NCBI GenBank assembly: GCA_023313575.1
Contig: JAJTTP010000008.1
Coordinates: 1,302,001-1,366,000, forward strand
From: Eutypella sp. D-1
Lineage: Eukaryota; Ascomycota; Sordariomycetes; Xylariales; Diatrypaceae
Reading direction: 5' to 3'
DNA: 64,000 nucleotides
The notes beneath the pieces were generated by a model. The model was not told the origin of the DNA. It saw only the letters and a program-made list of their open reading frames with translations, and did not search any database. How positions within the stretch are numbered: the first letter of the stretch is position 1; each line of letters begins with the position of its first letter. Shown here piece after piece: positions 10,786 to 22,240 of the stretch. Position numbers and translations under genes: made by a program.

Positions 10786-12668
10786 GGTTTAGGATCACGC
10801 TGATTTACGAGCGAGCGTATGTGTGTGTTTTCGGGTTTGCAGAAAAAAAAAGGGGGGGGGGGGGGGCTGGATTTAGTGTTTCCTGTGGCTTGGGGAGTAA
10901 CAGTGTAGATAGATAGAGCTCAAATTTCTCGTTTCTTCTTTTTTTTTCTTCCTCTGGACTTGTTGGGTTGGCTGTTCATAGGAAGTCAAGATATCATGAA
11001 GAGCAGGAGATAGAGACCGGACCGGCATACCACGGCCCTTTTTATCTACGGAGCCCATGCTGGCGATGGTGATGGCAATGGTAATGGTAATGTCCAGACT
11101 CTTCGTTGAGCAGTGCAACCGCCTCGCGCGAAAGCGCGCGGGGCAGAGACCGCGATGCGTGAGAGAAAGAGAGAAAAGCGTGGATAGAGAAAAGCGTGTA
11201 TAAGTTAAATGCTCATCGTCGCGGTCCAGGACCACGCGACGCGCTCATCCACGGTCGTCACGTCTCTCTCTCTCTCTCTCTTTTTCCCTTTGTCCGCAAC
11301 GAGCGCCTTCCAACTTGCGAATCATCTCATACATCTACTTCATGGAGGGGAGAAGAGTCTATAGGCTGAGTTGGACAGGATCGTGTGGGTGGGTAGGAAC
11401 TGGACCAAATCGAACGAAACAAGTTTACCCTGGGCGAATAAATACCATCTTCGAATCAATATCTTACAACACACCGAAAAAGACGTCACAAAAAACCCTA
11501 TCCCGCATAGTTTCGACTTTGCGCTCGCGCCGATGAGCGATAGGGGGAGCAGAGCAAGCACAGATGCAGGGGAGATGCAGGGGAGGGCGGCGGTGGTGGG
11601 GAGAACGGGCTGTCCTGTCCACCCACCTACCCCCCAGGCTGTCAAACACGCATAGGCGTGGCACACCAAAATCGCGGGTACCGACTCCGCCCATAATCCG
11701 GGGTTTCGCATCAGAGGGGGGTAGGGCTAAGCAAATAGGCATTCCGGGGTGCCTATACTGCATACTCTAGGCGAGGGGGGGGGGGGGACAAAATGGGGGG
11801 GAACTCTCTCCCGACGACGCTGCGCCGGCGGACATATACGGCGCATACCTAATGAGAGAGAAAGAATATCGACACATCTTCTCTCCCATTCGGTCCGCGC
11901 GACGGCGTAAATGCTTTGCGATTATGTTACTGTAGAGAGCAAAGCCGGGAGGGAGCTTCGTTTTGCAATTTTTGAATTACTAAAACTCGGTCCGGCTTTA
12001 GGACTTTCCCCCCTTCTAATCCGCCTATGATCTCGTCTCTTGCTGAAGATAAGTTAGGTATCAGGTATTCTTGGCACATGTCAATTATTCCTGTTGAATC
12101 TACCGGAGGTATTCATGGATGCTATAGCAGAGTGTTTTCTCCGTGCTCCGTTCCGTATATAAGAATATAGACCGACCCCTGTCGGTTATTCACTTATAGA
12201 ATGAACCATAATTATTCTGATTACATAACGGATCCATATTACTTTGCTAAAGCTGTCTGGCTGGAACGTCGCGTTCCCTTAACTGCCTGCAGCGGGTGCT
12301 ATGGCCACATCTAGTTTAGTCCCTGTACAAGCTCTAGGGCTGTGGGTTAGAGCTACCTAGGTACTTTCTTAGGTACACTAGGTACCTTGTCGTCAGTGCT
12401 TGGTAGCCTCGCCTTGCTAACTTCCAGGTTGTTTTTAGTATGTACTTACATCTGAACATGCCCTAAGAGTTAAACTTAGTAACTATCGACTTCGCCATAT
12501 CACCATACAATAGCTACTACCATTTCCACCAATTTCACCACCTTGAATCTCTTCATCAACGACGAACGACACCGACGAAAATAACGACATACACAACGAA
12601 TACGGCAAAAAACGATACGATAATTTTGGACTCACCTCGCCCCGGTAAGGAGCAATAAGCCAGCAATC
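10786..12668. other. Intergenic with homopolymer and CT tracts
   Basis: Holds a run of 15 G at 10852-10866, a TC dinucleotide tract near 11263-11281, a run of 13 G at about 11775-11787 and a cluster of CCTAGGTA-type motifs at 12354-12385. Short ORFs (up to 123 codons) lack coding character. Presumed divergent promoter region for the small gene (-) and RPT6 (+). Confidence 0.5.
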
Positions 12669-13900
12669 ATGGCGCTCGACAACTACTACCACAACAAGAT
12701 CGAGGCGATGAAGCTCGAGATCCTTAAGGGCCAGGCCGTGCTTCGCCGTCTCGAGGCCCAACGGAACGACTACAACTCCAGGGTGCGGTTATTGCGGGAA
12801 GAGCTGGGCCTGTTGCAGCAACCGGGGTCTTACGTAGGCGAGGTTGTGAAGGTGATGGGGACCAAGAAGGTGTTGGTGAAGGTACATCCAGAAGGGAAAT
12901 ACGGTAAGACGCTATTCACTACTTTGTAACTATCGTGAGCTGACGAACTGACTTTTAAAAAAAAGTCGTCGATGTGTCCGATTCCGTCGACATAGCCAAA
13001 CTCACCGCCGGAAAGCGCGTGACGCTGCTCTCCGATTCCTACAAACTCGAGAAGATCCTCCCCTCCTCCGTCGACCCACTCGTCTCCCTGATGATGGTCG
13101 AGAAGGTCCCCGACAGCACCTACGACATGATCGGCGGTCTGGACCAGCAGATCAAGGAGATCAAGGAGGTCATCGAGCTCGGCCTCAAGCACCCGGAGCT
13201 CTTCGAGTCCCTCGGCATCGCCCAGCCCAAGGGCGTGCTACTCTATGGTCCGCCCGGAACGGGCAAGACCCTGCTCGCCCGCGCCGTCGCCCACCACACC
13301 GACTGCAAGTTCATCCGCGTCTCCGGCTCCGAGCTGGTCCAGAAGTACATCGGCGAGGGCTCCCGCATGGTGCGCGAGCTCTTCGTCATGGCCCGCGAGC
13401 ACGCCCCCTCCATCATCTTCATGGACGAGATCGACTCCATCGGGTCCTCGCGTGTCGAGGGTTCCTCGGGAGGCGACTCCGAGGTCCAGCGCACCATGCT
13501 GGAACTGCTCAACCAGCTCGACGGCTTCGAGCCCACCAAGAACATCAAGGTGATCATGGCGACGAACCGGCTCGACATCCTCGACCCGGCCCTGCTTCGC
13601 CCGGGGCGCATCGACCGCAAGATCGAGTTCCCCCCGCCCTCCGTCGAGGCCCGCGCCGACATCCTCCGCATCCACTCCCGCAAGATGAACCTCACCCGCG
13701 GCATCAACCTCACCAAGATCGCCGAGAAGATGAACGGCTGCTCCGGCGCCGAGCTTAAGGGCGTCTGTACCGAGTCCGGCATGTACGCCCTCCGCGAGCG
13801 CCGCGTCCACGTCACCCAGGAGGACTTTGAGCTCGCCACCGCCAAGATCCTCAACAAGCACGACGACAAGGAGGTCTCCCTGCAGAAATTCTGGAAGTAA
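12669..13900 (+). CDS. rpt6: 26S proteasome regulatory ATPase RPT6
   Basis: AAA ATPase subunit of the 19S base that unfolds and translocates ubiquitinated substrates. Exons 12669-12903 and 12966-13900 (62-bp intron, GTAAGA donor, run of A before AAAG acceptor) give 389 residues, the usual length. Seen: N-terminal coiled coil (about residues 10-45), OB-fold segment with [12 protein letters not shown] and KYVVDVSD across the splice, Walker A GPPGTGKT (173-180), Walker B IIFMDEID (from 228), the SRH arginine region [13 protein letters not shown], and a C-terminus LQKFWK in place of the HbYX-like end of some other RPTs. The long open frames on the opposite strand at 13238-13869 are GC-driven shadows. 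Confidence 0.97.
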
Positions 13901-14884
13901 GCCTGCCTCTCGCTCCCGGCTTCCGTGCGTGAGAGTTGTCTTTTCCAGTTGGTTGGTTGGGGTTGGTGCGTATGGTCAGACGCGTAGGGCTATCCTTTAT
14001 GGCACAGAGTGGGAGGACGGCATATGATCGTCGGAAGGTCTCAGTCTGGTTGGCGGTGAGGGTTGTTTGGAATCCGAGGTTCATAGGCGTCGGAAAGGAG
14101 GAACGCGCACTGGGGTGATGAACTGTATCATAATGACATAGCTAGACCCGGAAATCAAATAAAAACAACGATAAGAACACAACAGGCGGACCGGCCCCCC
14201 TTTTCCACCTCGAGTAAAGGCTTGATCATTCTCATCATGGCCCTGCCTCTTTGCATCTGTAGATATGTGGACGCGGCTTGACCATCTATAGCACACAGAC
14301 TTCTCTATCTTCACATACATACCTAATATAACCCCCACTACCATAACCATAGCAACAGCCACGATTATCTAGCACACTGGACTACGATCTAGAGTTTTGT
14401 ATAGTGATAAAATAATCCTTGGGATAGGAGCAAGATATAGGAGGAAAAATAGACAGACGGACAGGCAGGCAGACAGCACCATCACCACCCCACACACTCC
14501 CATTCTGGTATACCTTAAGAGGAAGTTTAGTCGAGCGAAGCAAGGCAAGGCAACACTCTATCGCACCATTAATACTACTACTACTACCACCACCACCAAA
14601 ACAACCACCTATGTGCAGTTCCCCAACCCCCCCAGGAACCGCAAGAGTGGTAGGTTAGAATATAAGTAGGTCAGAATAGAAGTAGGTCACAATAAGTAGG
14701 AGTAGGTAAGCCAAGTATGTCAAGCTAAACCAGGTCAGACAAGCCCATGTTAGTTAGGCCAAGGTAATGAACTCCTCTCTCACTCACTTCTCTCATTTAC
14801 ATAAAATATAACAGCACCCAACACCGAATACCTGGCGTCAGGCGGGTACCTACGGGGGATGCAAAGAGAAAAGGAAAAAAAAGG
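13901..14884. other. 3' flank of RPT6 and simple repeats
   Basis: No gene seen. Positions about 14640-14715 contain several copies of AAGTAGGTCA-like units (AGTAGGTCAG, AGTAGGTCAC, AGTAGGAGTAGG). A trinucleotide run (ACTACTACTACC and ACCACC) lies near 14574-14600. Confidence 0.45.
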
Positions 14885-15090
14885 AAAAAAAAAAAATTCC
14901 CCCAGATCCCCACAACCCTTAACAGTTAAGCTCAGTTCAGATGGGGGCCCGATATGCTGGTTAACTGTTACCCACTCTAGGGCACATCCCGGGAATCGAA
15001 CCCAGGTTTTTCCAATTATTGGAGAGAAGAGAGGGCACAAGCTCGAGTCGGAAACACAGGTGGCGGCGGTACCAGCTCCGCCACTTGTGC
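14885..15090 (-). ncRNA. Pol III-type tRNA-related element (SINE-like or ncRNA)
   Basis: Read on the minus strand: an A box TGGCGGAGCTGG (15083-15072), a B box GGTTCGATTCC (15002-14992) and a T12 tract (14896-14885) that could stop RNA polymerase III. The T arm CTGGG-TTCGATT-CCCGG pairs fully; a D-arm-like hairpin GCGG/CCGC surrounds AGCTGGTA. The 5' heptamer GCACAAG has an exact complement CTTGTGC inside the element and an imperfect one (GATGTGC) after the T arm. A 10-bp inverted repeat (14920-14929 with 14961-14970) folds the 3' body. The A-B distance of about 70 nt and the missing anticodon stem argue against a functional tRNA. Best reading: a tRNA-derived SINE head or a structured Pol III RNA. 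No transcription evidence. Confidence 0.45.
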
Positions 15091-15192
15091 TCTTTTCTCG
15101 ACCTTGCTACCTCTCGAGTGGTGTTAGCTATTGAGCTTAATTTTAACTATATAGCTTGCAAGCAAGCTGCGAGAGCTCCTTCATTCTCTCTC

Positions 15193-15304
15193 CCCCTCCC
15201 TTCCTTCCCCCCTCCCTTCCTTCCCCCCTCCCTTCCTTCCCCCCTCCCTTCCTTCCCCCCTCCCTTCCTTCCCCCCTCCCTTCCTTCCCCCCTCCCTTCC
15301 TTCC
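15193..15304. repeat. 16-bp pyrimidine minisatellite, about 7 copies
   Basis: Tandem copies of CCTCCCTTCCTTCCCC with period 16, all pyrimidine on the plus strand, followed by CCTCCCTCCC. Strand asymmetry is complete, so triplex (H-DNA) formation is possible. The predicted Pro/Ser/Phe-rich ORFs across it are repeat artefacts. Confidence 0.85.
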
Positions 15305-15877
15305 TCCCTCCCTCCGCTCGCTCGCTCATCCTGTCCAATATACAAGACAGGGCCGGGCCAGGCCAGCTCATTTCATGTCACTCGCAACGATGACAGCATA
15401 GCATATCACTTAAGAAAAAAGTCTTCTTCAAGGGCACGAGCAGGACACGGGGCGGCACGGTTCAATTAGTCGAGTAACCAGTCGAGTAATCAGTCAAGCA
15501 GACAGCAAATAGAACAGACAACAAGGCAAGGGGGAGGGGGTCAAAGGACCCGTGCCTCCTTTTTCTTTCTCTATGATTTCGGTTTCCAGGATTTCCATCG
15601 TATGCTTCCCTATCACCTCCCCCCCCCCCCCACCCGGGGCAATCAGTCAGTCAGTCAGCCAGTCCATCTGGGTTATCTATGGGTGCACACGGGATAGGAA
15701 CGCCCAACGACGCGTGTAGTGGCCCCGGAGAGGGGCTAAAAGGGGGTTAAGTGGCAAGGGGGAAAGGAAGGGGGAGGGATAGACAAACATCATCCCGATC
15801 CCCATGCCATGCCACGTTATGCCATGCCATAGTCGGAATGGGATGGTGATATTACACTAGGTACTTCGAAATTCGGT

Positions 15878-15920
15878 AGACAGACAGACAGACAGGCAGG
15901 CAGGCAAGCAAGCAGGCAGG
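15878..15920. repeat. CAGA/CAGG tetranucleotide microsatellite
   Basis: Imperfect run of CAGA units turning into CAGG and CAAG units. No coding context. Confidence 0.8.
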
Positions 15921-16866
15921 TACGGGAGGGTATATATTTCTCTCTGTGTCTTTCTTCTTCACCCCGGCAAAGCACGCAAAAGTCCGCTGGCCATCGTTCA
16001 TTGCCTGTCTTTTCTTTTTCTTTTCTTTTCTTTCCATCCTTGTACCTTTCCCCTGCGCGCGCGTATCCAGGGCCGGAAAAAAAAAAGAACCCCCCAAACC
16101 CCTTTCTGGCCCTGTTCCTTCAACCGCCCCCCTAATCGTACTGGTTGCTGCCGTTCCAGTTCCGGTAGCCATGACTGAGGGGCCCCACTGTGGGAAATCT
16201 ATACCCCCCCCCCTTCTCCTCCATATGCACATGCTACGCACGTATAATGCCGGCCGGGTGTCCCGCTCATTTCTTATTGTCCTTTCTGCACAAAAAAAAA
16301 CGGCAACGCATCCCCCTCCTCACCCGCCTCCCTAACCCCCTGAAATGAATAATACTGGAATAATGGAAGAACTGAATAAAGAGAAGAAGAATATAGAAAA
16401 ATTAAGAATATGCTCCGTTAAAAAAACCCCGATGATGATAATGAAGCCCCATGAAGAAGATAAAAAAACGCCGTAAAAGTTTGCTTGTTTGTGCCGTGAC
16501 CTGCCTTTGCCTGTACGTGATGTGGTGTGGTGTGGTGTGCCTAGCCTAGAGCCCGCCCAACCCCTTTCCCCCTTCCGGATACGAAGATATACATACGTAA
16601 GGCTTGGAACTGCCGGTTCCCTCCACCCACTTGTTTCCATCTTCGATATGTTGGACCGGTTCCGTAGGAATTAGAAGAAAAAAAAATGTAAGGCACGAAT
16701 GAGCATGCTATGCATTAATTTTCGGTGGGAGGCTTGGGGCTTTTCTTTCTCTCTTTCTTCACAAGTTCTGTGTAGCTGATCCATTCAAAGCAGATAGATA
16801 GCCGGATTATTTGGCTTTTGGCTCTTTTTTTCTAATGCGACGATGCCATTTGCTGGGCTGGGATCA

Positions 16867-19852
16867 TCACCACCGACTTTCCAAACTGCCACTCCTCGCT
16901 CGATTTCTCGCATGATTCAGATTATTGCTCTTGTCTTCGCTTCTCCAGATCCACTCCAATACCGTTTCGTAGCAGAGCACGAACTGCCGCAGGCTCTGGA
17001 CCATGCTCAGACGCTGATGCCGGAAGTCCTCGACCGTGGAGGCGATCAGGTCTGCGGTTAAATCGTCGACAAAAGTCGTATCGATGTTACCGCTATTGGT
17101 TGCGTCTTGTGTTGTCTTCCCATTAGTGCGGTTCTCTCTGTATTGGGCTGTATCTCCCATCGCTGTGTCGCCTTCGGTATCCTGCTGCTGATGATGATGC
17201 TTGTGTGATGTGGAGGCTTGACGCTGCCGTTTGAGCATATCTATCACGCTGTCGACTGTGCAGAAAGTGCCTGTACGACCACACCCAGCAGAGCAGTGCA
17301 CGAGCATAGGTCTCGGGTTCGTGCTCGTCTCGGGTTCGTCATACCAATGAGGTGCCATAGGACGCTCGGACGCCACCGAGGCCGCGATGACATTAGCGTC
17401 GACGGGGAGAGCCGCTCGCTGCATCACGTTGGCCAATTCAACGAGGGCTAAAAGATGCGACGGCTGGGCAGGAGTACCAAAATCAGGCCAGGAGGGATAA
17501 TGGAGGTGGGTGATCTCACGCATTGGGGCAAAAGGATGTGCAGCGTGGGACAAGGCAAACTTCCGGATCACAACATGCGGGGTTTCCGAGGGTTGGGATG
17601 GCATAGCCGGCGGAGTTGGGTTGGAAGCATCGATGACATTGGTCGTCATCGCGCGCCGCCTACCAGATTCCGCAGTGTTGGTGGATGATACAGAGCTGGA
17701 GCGAGACCTGTCGATATCAAGGGATACTTTTTTCTCAGATAGGGGCTTAAGCCTGATTGGCCCGAACTCCTTACTTTGCCAATACGGGTGGCATTTAAGC
17801 TGTCCCCCCTCGGACTCAGCGGTCAACATGACGATGACACGAACATCTTGGTCCCATATGACCGACCAAAAGTCCTGCGTAGCTCATCAGCTTCAAGATC
17901 CAATAATTTGGATGGAAAAAGGTACCTACCTCGAACGTGGCTGGCAGGGGGCCCTGAGAGGCAATGTACCGCTTATTACTCCGCGAGGCTTGTATATAAC
18001 TGGCATTGATGTAATCACAGGAACCCTCCCCACGCCCAGCCAGGCGCACGCGAGCATGTTCGAAAGGAAGGATGTCTTTATACCGGTTCTTGACACCTTT
18101 CTCCACCCCTGAAAGGCGAACGGAATCTCGAGGCTTGCTTCGGGCCCCGCCTGGAGTAAAGGCAGCGTATGCATCCCGCATCCGCGACTGCTCGTTCCGC
18201 TCAATCTGCAAGAAGCTCTCTGAAACAGCCTTACCGTGATCTGACGCTCTCGTTGCATCGCGCAGCCACGGCGGGAGGGCATCAACATTGACGTGCGAGG
18301 GAACAGTGATGTCCATCTGCCCGACGCCATCCGCCAAGTCCATATTTTGTCGGATATTGCTGAAGAAGGGATTAGGGTTATTGGCACCAGACGGAAGAGC
18401 AACCCCTCCAATCACCGGGGCGAAAAGGGGCCGGCCATCTCCGGAGGGGTTCACTGAAGTACCAGCCCGCTCGGCCGCTGACCTCCGGTCAATCAAAGCC
18501 GGGTATGAGTTGGCAAAGGCTTCGAATCCTCCCCTCAGTAGAAAAGAGTTTCCGGAGAACCCCTCGTTGGCGAATTTCTTAAGCATATTCATCGCGGAGT
18601 TGGCATCCCGCTTCTCGCTAGATGAAGCATCGTATACTATCAGGTACTTGGCTTTCCGCCATTGGGCAAACTTTTCTTGGTCTTCCTCGGTCTGTAATGT
18701 CTTGAGAAGTTTCTGCAAGTCGAAAGTTGCGCGCTTCAACAGGGTCGTCGGGATGCACAGATTCAGTGCGTCAGGTATCCTGGACTGTGCGTACTGCGTA
18801 GATACTCGTACATCTAGGATCAGGTAGTCATCTTCGGGCGAGTGCTCAATAATGTCTTTGAGTTGACTTGGTGATATCAGACCTGATCCACCCTCCAAGT
18901 GAGTAGGCAGGGTCTCAGAGCGAGGTTTTGCGGACTGGGACAACTGCTCTAGCTTAGCCAAGGGCAGTGACAAGCGGGGGTGGCGGTCGTCCACTTTGGT
19001 CAACGTCCCACGTCGTGTCGGTTCGAAAGGGGACTCGAACTGGGCGGGCGATTCAAAGCGCGGGGTGCTACCAAAGGCCGGGGGGTTCAAGGAGGCCTCG
19101 GAATTTCTCTTAGAATCCGACGATACATATGCTGAATCATGTAAGCTGTCAGCATCAACATCCATTCGGGCAGCGGGGAAATCTCGCGGTTTCCCATTCG
19201 GATATTTCGAAATCGACACTTCCGACGCACTATCACTGTTTCCCGTCGGGCGACGAGGTGGCCTGGGTCGCATCAGCGAGGGCGACATGGGTTGCACCTG
19301 TGTAAAATGTGTACCACCCAAAGTGAAACCTTGACCTCGATTTGCATCGGCCTGACGTCTGAACTCTTCGAACTCGGGATTGGCGTCGAGTGGAACCTGT
19401 GACGGTATGGCGGCCGCGAAAGACTTCACGGACGAGCTAGGCGGACTCCAGTTCTCGTTAGGGAGCACATTCGTATCTCTCGAGTCCACGGATCGTTCGA
19501 CATTAAGGCCAAAGTAGTTGGGACTTGGCGACCGACTCTGGGAGGGAGGAGCATTCATTGTAGGGGATCGTTTGGCAGATGGGGGATAAGGTTGACCGAC
19601 AGAGTGTGGCATGCGAGGGGAGGCGATAGGTGTCGTGGTAGACCTATTTGAGCGAAAGGCCTGGGAATTTAGGTGAGAATGGCGGGGATGATGATGGTGA
19701 TGGTGGTGGTGGTGGTGGTTGGGAGTACGATGATGTGAATGATGAGAATGATGCGAGGTAAGCGGCGGTTTTGATGCCGTTGTCGTCTTCATATTGAAAT
19801 GCGGTGATTGCGTTGTTGATCGTTCGTGGTTTCGTTGGGGGTCGGGGGTCAT
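16867..19852 (-). CDS. Protein tyrosine phosphatase with rhodanese (CH2) domain
   Basis: Classical tyrosine phosphatase of the yeast PTP2/PTP3 and fission yeast Pyp type; known relatives dephosphorylate MAP kinases. Exons 19852-17930 and 17874-16867 (55-bp intron, GTAGGT donor, CAG acceptor) give 976 residues; the join restores TFEDFWSVIWDQ. Seen: disordered N-terminus with a run of ten His (46-55), rhodanese domain (about 325-455), PTP domain (about 550-950) with WPDFG loop (W770), active-site HCSAGCGRT (Cys835) and a Q-loop QRLSMVQSLRQ. The rhodanese loop reads VYDASSSEKRD with no catalytic Cys, as expected for a binding rather than catalytic domain. A Ser-rich and Asn/Thr-rich insertion lies on either side of the active site. 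Exact orthology to PTP2 versus PTP3 is unresolved. Confidence 0.92.
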
Positions 19853-22240
19853 TCTGATGTTGTCTCTTTTATTTTTTGTTTAATTTAAAAAACAATAAAA
19901 AATAAAAAATAAAAAACCCCGAAAAAGGTGAGAGAAACGACGTTGGTTTATGACGTCGTTACCTTTCGAGGAGGCGATAACGAGGTACGTCCGCTTCTAT
20001 ACTTCCGCTTTCGCTTCGATGGATTACCGGCCAAGCCTATAGCAACCTAACCTAACAACCAAAAGGGAGGGAGGAGGGGTGTCTTGATGAAAGGAACATA
20101 ACCATTAATAACTTAAACTGCGATTTTTGGGGGGAGGAGAGGGATATGCCCAAGTGTAATGTAATGGGAGGATATTATCGAGTTCGTGTGATGAGAAGAA
20201 AATTATGGTTCAAGTAATGTTTCAAATGAGGGTTTCTTTCTTTCCTTGGTTGTGGCTGTGAAGTCCTGCAACACCACCTCTATGTATAAGTCAAGGTAGA
20301 TATATATGGAGAAAGAATGAGAGAGTGAGAGTGAGAGTAACAGTGACAGTGAGATTGAGAGAAAGAGTTGTTTTATTTGCTGTGCGAAGTTGAAGAGCAG
20401 AAGAACAGAAGAGCAGATGAGTTAGAAGACTGTTAAGAAGACTAGAAGACTAGAAGAAGGATTTCGATGCTTTCTAGGTTCAAACTCGCGTCGAACTGGC
20501 AGGTAAAGGGAATGCCAACACTGCACACCAGGTTCCACCTGAAGGCGATACCTCGAGAATTACAACAAAAACAGGTCCTTTAGCCCTTAAACCAGCTGAG
20601 GGGCAACCGAAGAAACCCCAGAAGAAGGGGGGGGGGGTGGCTTAGCAAAAGATGAGATGACGAGCCAGGGTTCCCAAGGTTGCTAGTAAGGTTAAGGTCC
20701 AGGTAGCAGAGGGGGTAAAAATCCCAGGAATAGCTATCCTCGTTTTCCCAGACGATGGTTCCAGGTTTCAGGGTTTCGACGTTTTAAAGGTTTCGAGATA
20801 GAAAGACAGGACAGCCTTGGAAAAGACAAGACAGACTTTTAATCTAACTATCAATTCGATCAATCTTCAATCTCGTGCTTGCAAGCACCCTTTTTTTTTA
20901 TTTTTACTCTCGCCTCACAGAATAGAAATGAGTGCAGCCCAACGCGACGTCACGGGACGGGACGAGACGAGAGACGACAGAACAGAATAGAATAGTACGT
21001 CGGAATATAATGCAAATGTGGTATGCTGTAGTAGGTACGTAAAAAGTGGGAAAGATCCCCGAGAATCGCTGGTGATCAATGCGTATAGAAGAGGGAATAC
21101 CAAATATACTACTAATGAGCATACATTATCGGCCGGAAGAATTACGGACGGGCAGGGCTAATAGGTCTATAGGAAGGTAATAAAAGAGTAAAGCGGCAAA
21201 AAGGGTCGAATAGTTAGGGGGGGGAACAAAACAAAAGAAGGACAAAAAGGGTAGTAGGAGAAATGATCTACAGGTGATTCGAGACGGTGGCTGGTGGGTT
21301 TTTGGTGGTCTAGAACTATGATGACCAGGAATCCAGGACCGGACGACGTTGAAGCGTTAAGGCGTTTAGAGCGTTAAAGCGTAAGCGTAACTTGCGTGAT
21401 TCGGAGCTTTTGTGCGTGGTGGTCCAGTGGTGTGCGAGTGGTCCGAGTGCGGGTGTGAGTTATCCAGGCTGCCCCAGGTGGTGCTGCTCAAGGATGTATG
21501 GTGTAAGTCCGGTTTGGGTACCTTATCTACTTAGTATTGGATGGAATGGACCTAAGATGGATCCTTAAGGGGCACTCTAAGGGCTTGAATAGAGACATGG
21601 GCAGTTATTATCCCATAGATGAACAAATCTAGGTATTGTGTAATATATCGTGGACGGATAGGAGAGCGAAGGAGCCCCAGAACGGTGGTAGGGGAAAAAA
21701 TGCAGAATGCACAATGCAGAAGAAACGCAGGTAGCATTCGAAATACGCTCTACTTGTAATGAGTAGGTATCTTAGGGCCCTAATGGGGCAGGAGGGTTTG
21801 TTGTGAAGAGGAAAAGATCTGCAGACTAGACGGCGCTACTACTCAGGTTTAGGTAGGGGCTTGAGGGGGGTGGCAGCGAGACGGGCAAGGACGGGGTCGT
21901 CGGGAGGGAAGTCTCAAGGGGCGGAGGGGAGGCGCGGGCGGATTTTGACGGAGAACACTTGAAAAGTTGCACTGGAAAAGTTGGAAGCCACTTTCTCCTT
22001 CTCCCGCTTCTCCAGCTAACTTTTGGACCCTTAGATTTTCTGAGGTCTTGCCGAAACGGTAGGTGGCGGGCTTGAAAGGCGTTCAAGATAGAACGGGATA
22101 GTTCCTTTTTTTTTTCGGGGTCCTTAAGTTTCTTTTTTGGCGTTCTTTTCCACAGGGCTTCTATGTAGGGTACTTCGAGGTCGTCCCTGGAGGAATTGGG
22201 GATATCATAAGTTCCAACAACCGCACGCACGTGTTTATGT
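19853..22240. other. 5' flank of phosphatase gene, no gene seen
   Basis: Begins with AT-rich leader sequence, then GAGAGT-type imperfect repeats (about 20316-20365) and GAAGACTAGAA-type repeats near 20420-20460. Short minus-strand ORFs at 20904-21122 and 21826-22230 (134 codons) have no recognisable domain; I treat them as chance. Confidence 0.4.

Larger units (their letters stand above)
15091..16866. other. Intergenic, simple-sequence rich
   Basis: Besides the 16-bp minisatellite this interval holds a CAGA/CAGG tetranucleotide run at 15878-15920, a C tract near 15619-15630 and TTTTC-rich sequence near 16010-16032. No gene is seen. The right end is presumably the 3' UTR of the phosphatase gene. 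Confidence 0.5.

Noticed and set aside
10873..11235. 120-codon minus-strand ORF upstream of the small two-exon gene
   Set aside because: Contains dinucleotide-repeat translation (ITITIAITIA) and no domain; more likely leader or promoter sequence.
13238..13869. Two antisense frames of about 207 codons opposite RPT6
   Set aside because: They mirror the codons of the conserved ATPase; no independent start context or family features.
14982..15090. A functional intron-containing tRNA gene
   Set aside because: A and B boxes fit, but no anticodon stem pairs and the acceptor stem has two mismatches, so it is listed as a tRNA-related element instead.
20461..20620. Degenerate tRNA-like sequence (GGTTCAAACTC on plus; CTCAGCTGGTTTAAGG on minus)
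   Set aside because: Boxes are on opposite strands or wrongly spaced and no cloverleaf forms.
21826..22230. 134-codon minus-strand ORF (KKKLKDPEKKKELSRS)
   Set aside because: Lys-rich stretch comes from homopolymer tracts; no family match and no supporting gene context.
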